Of a stretch of DNA of 64,000 nucleotides, positions 21,366 to 34,480 are shown piece by piece. The stretch covers positions 1,178,001 through 1,242,000 of the forward strand of contig OX344754.2 in NCBI GenBank assembly GCA_947034885.2, given 5' to 3'. Origin of the DNA: Thuidium tamariscinum. Taxonomy: Eukaryota; Streptophyta; Bryopsida; Hypnales; Thuidiaceae. Below the pieces are notes generated by a model that did no database searches, was not told the origin of the DNA, and saw only the letters and a list, made by a program, of their open reading frames with translations. Numbering within the stretch: the first letter of the stretch is position 1; each line of letters begins with the position of its first letter. The position numbers were made by a program, and so were the translations under genes.

Positions 21366-24200
21366 CTCATTTTTGCAAATCAACTATTTTGAATTAGAGG
21401 CAATGCAATTTTGGCTTGGTCAAACACTTGGCATACTTTCCCATTTGTAATTTCAAAGAAATTTATACTTTAATAATACCAATTTAAATCATTAAAAAGG
21501 ACAATGAATGGATACAATAAAGTATCTTGATAAATTAGGATGACTTTTATTCTAGTAGTAGTGCAAAAGAAATGTAACTTTCAATCTCTTTGTCTAGAAA
21601 TTGAATACCAAAGCGCTAATAAAAGGTGTAAAGGCCTCACTTACTACTCAAGTTAACTTTTTAATGACCCAACATTCAAATTTTGAATGACTAGTGCACA
21701 CAAATACATCCCAAGCATATGAAAATGTATTTCTTCAACCGTCTATATTTTGAAGCTTCTAGTGTTAATTCTTACAATATTTGTATAGAATAGATTTTGA
21801 AGAATTTTTTTCGAATATTCTACAATTCAAAAGATATAGGTAGGACTAACCTTATAAAGCAACTTTTTGGGTTCAAAGAATAACCCTCAAAAGATGACTT
21901 GAATAAAAAGTTAAATTAAAATCTCCAAAAATCATTGTAATTTGAACATAACATTTGAATTTATAGAATTTTTTAATGAAAATCACAAATATTCTATCTT
22001 AAAAGTGCAACTTTTGATGAAGGAGAACTGTAAAAAGATGAATAATGCTTTCCCCCTCCTACAAAAAAAAATTGTATTAAAATCTGAAAAAATATAGTAT
22101 TTTTTAATTCAAATAAATGATTTTTTTTCTTAAAAAGTCTCTTGGAATAGCATGTATTTTCAAGTAGTAGGACTAGAAAGCCCAAACTAACCAAATTAGG
22201 TCCTACAAACTTTTAGAAAATTATGTATGCATCAATTTTTGAAATTCAACAATTGATATTATTGGCATATTGTTTGGAACATCTTCAATAATTTTGGAAT
22301 CATTCTAAATCATAGTCATTTTTAGTCACATCAAATTGAACCTTGTATTTTAATAATTGCTAAATATAAAATATGAAAACACCCAATTTGTTTATGCTAT
22401 ATATGGAAAGATTAGAAATGTCTCAAAAAAATTCCATCTCTACAATTCCTTTCATTTGGAAAAAAATTACATTTGCTCTTTTTTCTATGACACTACCGAT
22501 TTCTTTGATAAATTTTCAAATACTTTAGAAAATATTGAGATTTATTTCACCCTACTAAGAATTTGCCATTGAAATTTTAAAAAGACATATTGTATCTTTT
22601 TAGACATTGAGGGATTAAAGGATTAAATCAATTATCACACCTTGCACTAATGATGCTAAATTGCTTAAATTTTGGAATTGTGTAACTTGCAATGTGCACA
22701 AGTATGGTTCTTGCAAACCTTTTGATAAATTTAATGTAATGTATTCCTTAATACTTTTATACTATCTCAAATGTTGTGATTTTCATCCAACTTTCATTCA
22801 ATTTTGTTTGAATCTCATTGAAGGATTCTTACTAATTTCATTACATTCATCTTGTACTATTTGAATGAACTTGAGAAATTTTAAGCAGTCATGCAAACTT
22901 GCATGTGGGTTGAAATTAATCTTTTGGTAGGACCACCATTGTCTCCTAGATATGAAGTTGGTAAAGAATTTTAATTTTTAACACCTATAGTCAAAACTAT
23001 TTATAGATTATCAAAATCATGGAATACCAATATTTATAAGTAATATAAGTAATATAAACAAAATATTACTTATCTTTTTTGTCCCTTGCAAAAACTACAA
23101 AGGAAATTGTTAAATATTATTAGTCATGTTTTTCTACTTCCCTAGGGAGGCATTAATACAAGTATTAGAAAACCCTTGCAAAGAAATCCATAGTTTATTG
23201 GTAAATATTTTGAATAAAAGATTACAAACTTGCCTTAGTTTTACCATAGGTCTACAAAAGTGTAACTACGAAGGATATAACTAATATAATTTCTAGTGAA
23301 GTAGCTATGGTAGGTAGTATATTAGAAATAGCATGCCAAATCCCTACAAAGAAATATGATTTCGAATAACTGCAACCAAAGTCTAGGATTCAATGGTGCT
23401 ACTATATTGTGGAAAATATAGATGAAACTTAATTATTTATCCAAAAGAGGATACATTCATCCAGAAAAAAGAGACATTGTCTTAAGAATATTTAGCAATT
23501 CAATGATTTCATCTCTAAAAAATAGAGGATTACATTGCTTGATAGTTCCTTCTAAAATTTGTGATTGCTTTTGATTGAAACATTACTAAAAAGAAGTTTA
23601 ATTTTGTCAACTTAGCAAACTTAGCAAAGGCATTTTGACTCTAGAAGATATGAAAATCCATTTTTCATTTCTATACTACATAGACGTTCATCCTAATCAT
23701 AGGGGGGTTTCAATAATTTATATAGATGCAAACAAATACATCAATCTAGCAAAGATTGACTTTTACACAACCCAAAATAACTTAAGAAAATCTATGTAAG
23801 GCACCTTAATTATTTTATGTGATAATTTGTAGCACAATGGGACATTGTGTATTTGCATAGTACATTATAAATTTTGAAATCCATGCTTGTTGTACATAAT
23901 GGCATAAATAATTAGCAACAATAACAATATATTGCATAGGAAGATTACCTTCATGCTTTCTATGTAGATAGAGGGAAACTACATTTTAGCAATGGTTTTG
24001 CTTAATTGTCAATCTAAAAGCAACCAAAAAAGTTCAATTCTATTATCAAAAAATATATTTTTAGTAAAAAAAAAATTACCTCTCTAGCTTATCAAGTTCG
24101 ACCAACTATAAACTTTAACTACCACCCATGCCCAAGGATCCTATATGAAAGACCAAAAATGAATTTGTATCATATGCAAAATTTGGTTGATTTCAATAGA
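21366..24200. other. AT-rich intergenic DNA
   Basis: No gene, RNA or bounded element is supported. Short AT-rich frames are discounted. Confidence 0.5.
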
Positions 24201-24750
24201 GGGTTGCTATTATGTGATCCTAAGAATGTGAGCCTATGAGCCTAGAAGACTATACACCTATGGTGTAAGTGTCTATAATATAGAAACCTTTTATGGTTTT
24301 GGTGCATCTATAAACATCTTCAAAGGTTGTAGGATATTTATATATCACATATTCACATAGTTACTAGCATTGTTGATTTGAGTGTATAGAAGCCTTTGTT
24401 TGCAATGTGAATATATAATTTCAAATTGGCTAAGTTTAATAAAAGAGAGTAAAATTTTCAACCGTCACTAGTATAGAAGTGTAATTTAGATAAATTAGTG
24501 CCATGTATACCAACAATGATGCTAGTATGTGAGCATGAAAATGTGAGTATGTGAGCCTTAAGTAGATATATAAGTAGATATACAACAATCATTGAAGGTT
24601 ATTACAAATAAAACACCTATAATATACATATTTATAGCATAATTGCATTATAATTGTAGAAAGTCTCTATACTATATACACCTATACTGTAGTATTGTAG
24701 TCTTTTAGGCTCATAGGCTCACACTCTTAGGCTTACATAATAGCAACCTT
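24201..24750. mobile_element. Long foldback element (TIR about 60-70 bases)
   Basis: The left end, GGGTTGCTATTATGTGATCC, is mirrored by the right end, whose reverse complement reads AGGTTGCTATTATGTAAGCC. Both continue with CTAAGARTGTGAGCCTATG and AGCCTARAAGACTA. An inner inverted pair, ACATAGTTACTAGCATTGTTG (left) and CAACAATGATGCTAGTATGTG (right), makes each half look like a complete small element. The whole may therefore be two head-to-head insertions around a spacer of about 140 bases. A single half-length relative is at 60825-61048. There is no ORF. Confidence 0.7.
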
Positions 24751-26040
24751 CTATTCTCTAATAAGACAAAAGAATATAGCGTGAATAAAAAAACTTATTG
24801 GGTTCTTGTTGCTCTATTATATAAGTAAGGAATCATTTGTAGCAATGTTTTGCTTAAAACCAACAAAAAAAACCCTAAAATCAATGGAATATTCAACAAA
24901 ATAGATTTTTCCTTTTGTAGCCAATGAAATATAAAATTTCTACAAAATTTGGAATTTTCTTAGTTCTTGCTAGAAGATAAAAAATCTTTTTGAATGAATA
25001 ATTTAGTTTTCATTCATGTTTTTCATGTTTATCTATGACCATGGATAAACAACTTCATCACTTTAATGAAGAATTTATTTTCTCACTTGCAAAATAAAAT
25101 GCATGAAAAAAATGTAAAGAATTAGTTATGATGGACACATTTGAATATGGGACACCTTAAATTGATACAAAATATTAGATTTTGTATAAAATTTTGGCAC
25201 CCAACGCCATGTGCTATCATTTGATTGATGAAACACTTTTAGAAGAATATTTGAAAATTCCATCTAAATAGTACAATGTTAATCATATCATCATCAAAAT
25301 TGCAACAACGCAAGCTATAAAGGCACAAGTGATAAAATAAAAACACAAGTCATGTAGTTTTAGCCCACATGCAAAGTTGACATACATTTTGAAATAAAAC
25401 CTTTGACTTTGTAATTCTTTAATTCAACCTTTTAACTATGCTTACACTTCCTAACTCCCAATTTTATTAAAGGTTCCAGTTTAAGGTCAAATTCCACCTT
25501 CTTCAGGTTATAGATGGTGAATAAAACCTATCATATGTGGGATTTAAGACTTTATAGTGTAAAGGTTGCAATTGGACCAACTCTAAGTCTCAATTTGTCT
25601 CTTGTAAATTATTTCATAGCAATTAATTGTCTTAAACTATAAGTCAAAAAGTTAAAACGTCATTTTTTAAGCACTTTTTAACATCAAATTTACTTTGGAC
25701 AAATTCGGGTAAAATTTCAGCCAATGAAGATGGTTTATGAGGCATTTAAAAAAAATATTATTATATTCAAAACAATAGTTGAGACTTGGAGGCCAAGTTA
25801 GTTCTCTACTTTTGCTGAATCCAATTCGACCATCAAGTCTCACTTTCATGACACCTACACTCCTTCCAAATATTGCTATGCAGACTTTCTCTAAAGCAGT
25901 GTGGGACTTGAAAATTGAAACCCCAAGTCCCAAATTCTAGCTCTCCCCCAATCAGATCTTGGGAATTCAATAGGACTTGAGACATAGTGTGAAGTGCCTG
26001 ACCCTTGCACTGATGCACTCCGAAATAGGCTAGGACTCAC
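24751..26040. other. AT-rich intergenic DNA upstream of KIN17
   Basis: No gene or bounded repeat is supported. Higher-complexity sequence begins near 25900, toward the KIN17 promoter. Confidence 0.5.
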
Positions 26041-26104
26041 GGAGTATCAGTGGTACTCCTTACTGTAGGAACTGAGTTATTTGACTCTGAATTTCGAATT
26101 AGGA

Positions 26105-26113
26105 TTTAGGGTT
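26105..26113 (+). promoter_or_regulatory. Telobox-like motif upstream of KIN17
   Basis: TTTAGGGTT (a reverse telobox) lies about 285 bases upstream of the KIN17 ATG. A second copy, GTTAGGGTT, lies at 26376-26384, only 12 bases before the ATG and so in the leader. Motif-level evidence only. Confidence 0.35.
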
Positions 26114-26396
26114 CAGCTTCGACATGCGAAAGCAGCGAAACTCCGCTTGGGTGGAGTGGCCAAGAAGAATCAGGCAGGTCATCGAGGAAGGACGACGAAG
26201 AAGCTCGCGGCTTGTTCTCGGAATTTGGCCGTCGTCGCCGCGAGTGTCTTTTAATTGAAGCTATCAATCAGCTTTCCTCACCACTGCTCGCACAACTCAA
26301 TTCTTTGGAGTTTTGCGAGGGAGCACTGTGTGAAGCACCGTCGTTAGGTTTTGGAGAGTGTGGGTCTGTAGAGGAGTTAGGGTTGCTGCGGCGAGC

Positions 26397-28331
26397 ATGG
26401 GGAAGAACGAGTTTCTGACGCCGAAGGCCATCGCCAACCGGATCAAGGCCAAGGGTTTGCAGAAGCTGAAGTGGTACTGCCAGATGTGCCAGAAGCAGTG
26501 CCGGGATGAGAACGGCTTCAAGTGTCACTGTATGTCGGAAGGCCACCAGCGCCAGATGCAAGTGCTCGGGGACAATCCGGAGCGGTTCATCGACGGATTC
26601 TCGGAGGAGTTCGAAGAAATGTTTATGGAGCATTTGAAGCGGTCGCACCGGACCACCCGTGTCGCTGCCACGGTGGTTTGGAACGAGTATATCGCCAACC
26701 GGCATCATATCCACATGAACTCCACCAAGTGGGCTACGCTTACAGGTAAACTATGCATCTTGTTGGTTTTATTATGCGTTTCTTAGCGGGGGTTAGGTTT
26801 CGGCTTGTTCAACAGGAAGGGCGATTATGAAAGCCTGGGTGGACTCTTTTGAAACCCTAACCAGCAAGCTTCAATTGGTAACTGCGATCTTAGTACTGAG
26901 AATCAAACGTAAGCATATGACTTGGTAGAAGTGAATAGTACAGAGCTTTGCAACAAGCTATGATTTGCATAATTTGACCAAGAAAGGAGCAAGGAATCTC
27001 AAAAAAAATACATGATTTGCTGTCATGTGTGCTTGTGCATGTTCAATTACTTTAAGTTAGGAGCTCATTAGAAGTTCTTTCAGTATCTTTTCAATTGGAT
27101 ATCACTCAATACTTTTGGTTAAGAATTGATAGCAAAATCTCATTCTGAATATTTGATTGAGAATTGGCAACAAAAATCTCAGTTTAAAAATTTGAGTGCT
27201 ACCGTTGATAACGTTTTTTTCTGGTTACTGGGGCTTTTATGCGCGCCGTTTCAGTTTCTTGTACATGATAGGTTGTGGTTTTTAACTATTGTGTTTTGTT
27301 CGTTGTGTAGAATTTGTGAAGTATTTGGGGCGAACGGGAAAGTGCAAGGTCGATGAAACTCCGAAGGGGTGGTTTATAACATTCGTTGATAGAGAGCCGG
27401 AGACCCTCTTAAGGGAGGGTTTAAAAAATAAGAGAGATAGGGCAGAGCTTGCAGATGAGGAGCGCCATGAGAAAACACTCGCTGAGCAGATTGAGAGAGC
27501 AGGAAGGAATTCCAATCCCGAGCGGGAGCAGCCTGAGCCAGAAAAAACAGAGTTCAGGAAGCAGGAAGGAGAGAAAGTAGGGTTCTCACTTGGTTCATCT
27601 GGAAAACAAACCCGGGGAGAAGGTTTGCCACCCCTACACAATGGCCGAAGTAATGGACGAACTGCAAAGTCCTCCGTCTTTACAGAAGGTATGTACTTAT
27701 GGTTGCTGGTTTGTTAATGTAAACAAATTCAACCTGTAATTTACTTTTGTCCTTGCATAAACCTATCATACAACTCTTTTATTTCAGGTCATAACCTTAC
27801 CTCATGGTTCTGCAAGTTGTCTGTGAATTAACCACTCGTTTCCGGCGTGCAGACAGGGAAGACGATGCAAGCAATCCAAATAAGAAGGCGAAAACAGTCT
27901 CGAATGGAAAGGAGGGAAGTCCCAATGTCCTGGCGCAAATCATGCGAGAGTCGGAACAAGGGAAGGAGAAAGTGAACAGAAAGGATTATTGGCTATGTGA
28001 GGGCTTGGTGGTGAAAGTGATGAGTCGGAATTTGGCAGATTACTACAAGCAGAAAGGAGTGGTGCAAAGGGTCATCGGCAAGTACGTCGGTGAGATTGAG
28101 ATGCTAGACAGCAAGCACGTGCTCAAAGTAGATCAGGAGGAACTTGAAACGGTGATTCCGCAAATAGGAGGGGTGGTCAGAATTGTGAACGGAGCGTACC
28201 GGGGGTCCAATGCTCGGCTATCGTCCATTGACACCGCTAAATTTGCTGCCAAGGTTAGGATAGAGAATGGTGCCTTTGATGGTAGAACCGTCACTGCCGA
28301 ATATGAGGATATCTGTAAAATTAGTTCATAA
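26397..28331 (+). CDS. KIN17: KIN17 DNA/RNA-binding protein homologue
   Basis: Exons 26397-26745, 27311-27688 and 27853-28331, joined at GT/AG borders (both introns phase 1), encode 401 residues, close to plant KIN17 length. KIN17 is a nuclear protein linked to DNA repair, replication and RNA processing. Visible features are the N-terminus MGKNEFLTPKAIANRIKAKG and a CX2CX12HX5H zinc finger (C28, C31, H44, H50). The winged-helix-like conserved domain (about 51-160) includes HHIHMNSTKWATLT and GKCKVDETPKGWFITF. A charged, variable middle follows, then a basic PNKKAK stretch. Tandem SH3/KOW-like domains close the C-terminus (DYWLCEGLVVKVMS, GGVVRIVNGAYRGS). An alternative acceptor near 27788 would add HNLTSWFCK and then a stop. 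The 27852/27853 border keeps the frame. A partial duplicate lies 12 kb downstream. Confidence 0.93.
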
Positions 28332-28960
28332 TATACCTACGACTCTTGTACATTATATCCTCTTTGATGTGCTGCGTAATTGCTCTTGGTTCAAAGATGT
28401 GGCGTTGTGACCACATAACTACGTGTATAATTTGCTTCGATTCTTTCTTGAGTATGCAATTCCTCAATTACCGCAATTTTTGTGTTTGCTTATTCATACT
28501 TTATCCGCGCATTCTTGAGTCATGTCTTTTAGAATGAAATCATCCCGATGTTTGACTTGATATTTCTTGTGACTCTTTCGCATGGCACGGACACTCATGC
28601 TGAATCTGGTAGTATCTATTGCATATCCACATTTCGTTTAGTGTTACTTCAATTTTGATTCGGAGATAGGTCCTGATGTTATTTGATTTTTTATTTATTT
28701 TGTTTTAATAGTGGCTGTAAGAATCACATTAGATGAGCTTGTAGTTGCTACGTGAGTGGTTCAAACTATGCCCTCAATCAGTGAATGATAATCAAAAAAT
28801 CTAGTGAGTGGCTCAAACTATGTCCTCAATCAGTGAATGATACTCAAAAAATCTAGTGACCTTGATACTGAAAAATTCAGTGACCTTGTTCACGGTTTAG
28901 GCATCCAATTAGATTTATTTATACATTTGCATTCACTCCTCTAGATTGTGTGGTGAAAGT
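28332..28960 (+). other. KIN17 3' flank
   Basis: Probable 3' UTR and downstream flank. Much of it is also present after the KIN17 fragment at 40060-40520, so the duplicated segment extended past the gene end. It contains a 52-base tandem duplication (28752-28857, listed separately). Confidence 0.5.
28752..28857 (+). repeat. Two-copy 52-base tandem duplication
   Basis: A unit starting GTGAGTGGTTCAAACTATG and running through CCCTCAATCAGTGAATGATA is repeated in tandem from 28752 and 28804. The duplicate locus near 40450 has only one unit, so this duplication is copy-specific. Confidence 0.8.
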
Positions 28961-30697
28961 TTTAAATCAATCCAACATGTTTTGATTTTCTGAAATCCAG
29001 TTAAAGTGAATACGTGGCTAAAGTCACCATTCTTTGATTCTAGGGTGGAGAAAACCATCACTTGGAACTCGACAAAGCCATCCCGCAAGCTCTTCATGTA
29101 AATTAGTTGTGTGGTTGTTTCAATCTTTTAGTCTCCAGGGTGTGTCCCTCTAGTTTCCATTGTTTATTCTTTGCTTTATTTGGAATAAACTTTAGTTTCA
29201 AAATTTTGAAAAAAAAAATTCAATTTAAGTTGACAAGTTCACTTGAGTTCATCAAATTGCATTCAATGGTTGCAACTTTGGAGGCTTGTATCTCTTTCAT
29301 CAAATATTGGTTTCAATAAAAGTTTGTAGTGTTATGTTCCACTTGAAGTCCTGTTATTGCACTAAAATTATCATGTTGATCCAAGTTGTTTTGAATGTTT
29401 GAAAGCAATTTGAAGTTCAAAATCCAAACATATTTGATCACAGTCAATTTGAATGATTTGTTTTTTCTTCATAGAATGTAGTGTTTGTTTCCAGTAAATT
29501 TTTTGGCATATTTACTAGTCTAGTTTGGATGTCTAGAATTTCATATCAATTTAAGATTTCATGAGTGATTGAGAAGCATTTTAGGAGAAGGAGTTTTAGC
29601 TTTAGATGCATTTTTTGCAACTTTTCTTGTTATTTTTTGGCATTTCAAAGCCATTTTGATGACACAATGAGCCAATTGAATGATATTTAATTTCTTTCAA
29701 TAGTGAATGTCTTTTAGTTTATAATCACTTTGTATTTTGAAGTTTTTTCATGTGAGTAGGTTTAGATATCAAACTACAACTCTAAATATTATTTTAGGAA
29801 AATTTTAGTGTCCTTCTTCAATACTAAAACATTATAATCTAACAATCCATGTATCCAAATGACTCCTAATTTGATTTGCACCATCTACAACATATACACT
29901 ATGAGGTTGTACAATTGAGATTTTTAATCCTTAGTGACATTATGATCTATACCACTTCAAAGCAATGATGTCTTGAAGCTAAGAAAGGCCCTAGGCTTTT
30001 AGAAGATATCCAAAAGGGGGATACTACATGGGGTGTTTGTTGGTAACATGCATTCAAGTCCTTATTGCATAGGGGCTATATAGATAAAAAAATTTGGAGT
30101 TTTATAAGGCTATATTTGCCTACATTTCTAAATTCTTCTTATTTGATGTATCTTATATACTTCATTTAAGAAAGTTTCTTGTGGTATTTTTGTATACTTT
30201 ATATTCATAATAATTACAAAACAACAACAAATTTCTTTTCAATATTTTGATGGTGACATATTGAACTTCATCATTGAAAATTGCACATACAAAAAGTGAT
30301 GTACAAAACAATAAAGAAATGGAACTTAGGGAGGGCACTCTTTATGAAAAAAAAGAAGGATATAGGTGTGAACATTGGATATTAAATGGAGGGGTATTCT
30401 TTTTTATTCTTTTTTGCGCACCTTTCATTATGTAATTTTCAAATTTGATTCATTAAAAAGAGAGAATACATTATTTGTAATCTCCAATTGTCACAAATAT
30501 ATCATGTGCTATTTTACTTCAATTTTTTGTCTACTACATTTTTTTCCACAATTCTCACATTTTTTTCTTTATGTGCATATTTTTTCCTTACACTCACATT
30601 TTTTACTTGTGACATTAATATTTTTTTTCCTTCACCTTCACTGTTTTTTCCTTACACTCAATTTACTTCTACATTTTCCCCCCTACATTCTACTTCT

Positions 30698-30735
30698 CAC
30701 TACAAGAAACTAACGTAGTAGGCTTTTAAAACCTC
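30698..30735 (+). mobile_element. CACTA-type terminal sequence, single end
   Basis: CACTACAAGAAACTAACG matches the standard CACTACAAGAAA start of CACTA (En/Spm) transposons. No inverse partner (TTTCTTGTAGTG) was found in the window. This is either a solo end of a broken element or chance. Low confidence. Confidence 0.35.
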
Positions 30736-31869
30736 AAGGAGATTAGTGGAGAAAGTTTTAGAAACCATGTATGATGAAAAATAGGGTCTATTATATTCAT
30801 TCCACGTAAAATTTGTAAAAAATAACATCTACTATAGGGTACTTAAAAAGTGAGAAATAAGATTATATGTAAAATAGGGTTATGTAATGAGTGAAAAATA
30901 AGATTTTATGTAAAATAGGGTGCCCAAAACACCTCCATATTATAAATAGGTCATTTTATAGATAGCCCTCCATTAAATAGGTCATTATCACAAGTGTATG
31001 CAAAATATATAAGGGAGTGAACTCCCTGAGTTTAAAACAACTACATTCTACAAGCTATCATGACACATATACATTTCACTTTCTTCAATGTTCTAATTGT
31101 ATACATTCATAAAGAGTTTGTTTTTAGTGACCACTACTTTTCAAAAATGTATAACACATTCATGAAGGTCCAAAAATGCTAAAGTCACTTGGAGTAGAGG
31201 TCAATATTGTTCTTCTACCAATCTCCCTATACAAATGTTATCAAAATTGTCCCAAGGAGTTTTTTTTTTGCCTCAAAACATAAAGAACTCTCAAATGGTT
31301 CAACTTGAAGAACCTACTACCTTCTAGTCTTGAAGTTGTATTTCGTTAAGCTTATTTCTTCCTCATTGGCAAAATTTTTGTAAAGTGCCATAGAATTCGT
31401 GAAGTGCCATACAAACTACAAAGTAGGAACTAAATGTGTATATGATAGATGATGACCATGATATGTTATTAAGCTAAGAATGTGTTGAAAAACACAAAAT
31501 TCTTAAATATATATGCTCAAAATTTAGAGTTCATGAAACCTAATATAAGCTCAAAGTTTACAAAAGTGCTTTTAGAAGACTAATGTGGATAAGCAGCAAA
31601 AGTTTTGCAAAACCCACATTATCCATGGCAAAATGAAACACACAAATGCAAGGCTAACTTCTATAGCCTCTAGTTTTTCCATGACAAAATCCATCAGCTA
31701 TTACACATACCCTACACCACAAAAGCACTAGTATTAGAAGTACTTCCAATGAAATGCAGGCCGAGCCCTATCAAAATTGAAGGGCAATTGGTTTAGTAGC
31801 AATGATATCTTTTCACTTCCTACAATGCATAGAAATGGCCTTGCCCAAACAACTCGCAAATACAACAAC

Positions 31870-32195
31870 AACCCTAAACCAAAAGTAAGAAACATAGACT
31901 AGGCAATCTCCAAACCCTACAATAGACCTTGAATTGAATCATAACCTTCAATTCCTAAACACAATAGCAACCCAAAATCAAACAACCACAAAGATAGACT
32001 AGGTGATCTCCAAATCCTACAATGGCCCCTCAGTTGAATCCAAATCTTGAATTTGCAAACACAATAGCAAACCAAAACCAAATAGTCACAAACATAGATT
32101 GGACAAACACCAAACCCAACGGCAAACCTTCAAATGAACCAAAACCTTTAATTTGTGAAGACAACAACTCTAAACTGAACAATGCCAAATACAAA
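31870..32195 (+). repeat. Tandem array, period about 99-100 bases
   Basis: Three or more units carry the landmark ACATAGACTAGGCAATCTCC, starting at about 31897, 31996 and 32096. They are followed by CAAAYCCTACAATRG and ACACAATAGCAAACC blocks. The 91-codon frame here (32022-32297, Asn/Lys/Pro-rich) is repeat-derived. Confidence 0.7.
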
Positions 32196-33199
32196 CTTAG
32201 CTTGAATCCAAATCCTAAAGCGAACCTTAAATGGAACGGACACAACGATGAACATAGGGCTTGGATTCTAAAATGCCAAAATTCCAAAATTAAATGATAG
32301 ACACCTATAGCCAACCAATGTCTATTGTAGAGATGAATAAAGTCTATGAAATTATTGAACACTTTGAATATGCCATTGACAAGGTATGAGCATTTAATAC
32401 TTTTGGCCAAGAAAACAAATTAAAAAAGGGGTATTTTAGGTATTTTTTTTCCTAATTGAGCATATTTTTCTATACCCTATTAATAGTAGTTACAAGACAT
32501 GTAATAACATTGTTTGTGCCCTATATTACAAAGAAGCTAAATATAATTTTAATCTCAAATGTTTTTTAGTCACCCTATCATTTGTTTGTGCATAATTTTT
32601 TGATGCTACCACTCACTACACCCCCCTTTACCCCCGAGGAATGGAGAAACCACTTGCAAATACATGGTATTTTGAAACCAAAAGTAGATTCAATCATAAA
32701 GTGTGTCTATTCTCATTGACGAGTTTGTCATCATTGCTACCTTTAATTGACAACTACATTACCAAGATACTACAACAAATATAAGATCTCTAGCATGGAA
32801 TACTTTTAACAAAGTTATGTGGAGCACTCTTTAATATTTTAGTTTTAAAAAGTTTAGATTTTTTTCCTTTTTATTATATTATATAGCTAAAATTATATTA
32901 TATGGCAAGGATATTATATAGCTAAAAAAATCATTATTATGTTGTACCCTTAATTATCTATAAAGATCCTAAAGTCATTATGATGATACTAATTTATTCC
33001 AAGCCATGCCTAAAATTTAGAACTAAGGTAATGTTAATGACTCTTCAATTTGATCATACATCTCGTTAAATAAATGGGAGTGAATGTCTTGGGAAAGGTT
33101 AATTAAATTTTCTATTTTGAAATTAAAATTGCAATTAAAATTCTATGTGATGGCTAAGAGAGATCATTCTTTGTAATTTAAGGTATATAAGGACTGAAT

Positions 33200-34480
33200 T
33201 CTATTACTATTTTTGGCCAATTGGTAGTTTTCCATGTTTAATCCGTACTTTTGCCAATTGGTAGTATAGTTATAGGGCTTATACATGGTTTGTTTGTTGT
33301 AATTACCAATAGGGTACGGAGTTGTGATTTAGAAGGTCAATTTTCCCCAATTGACAGTTTTGGCCAGTTGGCTAGCTGGTGGTTTATTTAGGTCAATTTT
33401 CCAATTGTTTTATTCAATTGACCTCGAGAGAAGTAGGCACTTTTTCCTAGTTGAGGAAGTAAAAACAATTGTGTGATTTTGTGTTTTTTTAATTGTAAGT
33501 AATGAGAGGAATTGCTTACCAAATTGCGAGTATGTGTATGTGTGTCATTGGTGTGTGTGTGTGACCGATTGGGAAGTTGTGTATTCATGCACGATGTGTG
33601 TTGCCAATGGCCGATTGAGTGTAAATTAAATGTGTATGTTGAATAATTTAACGATTAGAATTAAATAGAATTGTTGTAATATACATTATCAATTGCAAAT
33701 TAGCAAGAGTCTGTGAGATGGTATGTGAATACTTGAGGAGTGAGAAACTGGGAGATTGAACAATTGTGATGGATTGACATAATTAGAGCTATTGGATAGT
33801 TTTAATGATTGAAATAACATTAACAATATTTATTAATTATAAATTGAAAACATAGAATAATTTGGAAGTTAGTCTTAAGAAGAAAACCGATTGTGTAAAA
33901 GTTGTGAATGTTTAATCAATCAAAGAATAATGGGAATTGAATGGAGTGAATTAACTATAAAAAGTTGTGTATTTGCATATCAATTGGAAAGATTAAAAAG
34001 AACCTGTGTTGAATTGCAAAATTAAGAGAGAGATCGATTGGAAGTATATCTTGAAGCGATTGAGATAATCAAATTAAAAATAAGTAGGAAATTAAATTGA
34101 AATATTAAAAGACTGTCTTGAGCAATTAATTGGGAGGAAGCCGATTGGTAAAAATTGAGAGATTGAATTTGTGAAGGTGGAAACCAATTGGAGTGGTGAT
34201 GCTGGAGTGCTGTGGAAGTTAACAATCAGAAGATGGAGTGAAAGCCTAAGACCAATTAGAGGGATTGCTAGAGCAATGTAAGAGTAAGCAATTGGGAGAC
34301 GAAACAAAAGCTGGAAGCGAATTAAAGAAGTACCAATTGTGAAAGCTGAAAGATGCCAAGATCAATTGATTCGACAAGTGTTTTTAACCAATAGGTTGTT
34401 GAAATACAATAAGGGATAATTTTATAATCACAATCTTGCAATTGGTATATTTTCTCTTGGGTAAATTTTACAATCCGATT
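33200..34480. repeat. Tract dense in CAATTG / CGATTG motifs
   Basis: Over about 1.3 kb the motif (C)(A/G)ATTG(G) recurs at irregular short spacing, in contexts such as CCAATTGGTAG, GACCGATTGGGAAG, AAGCCGATTGGTAA, ACCAATTGGAGTGG and GCAATTGGGAGAC. The density looks far above the flanking AT-rich DNA. It may be a decayed short-period satellite. A short GT-rich run is included at about 33530-33563. Confidence 0.5.

Noticed and set aside
32022-32297. Asn/Pro/Lys-rich 91-codon frame
   Set aside because: Derived from the 99-base tandem array and has no recognisable domain.
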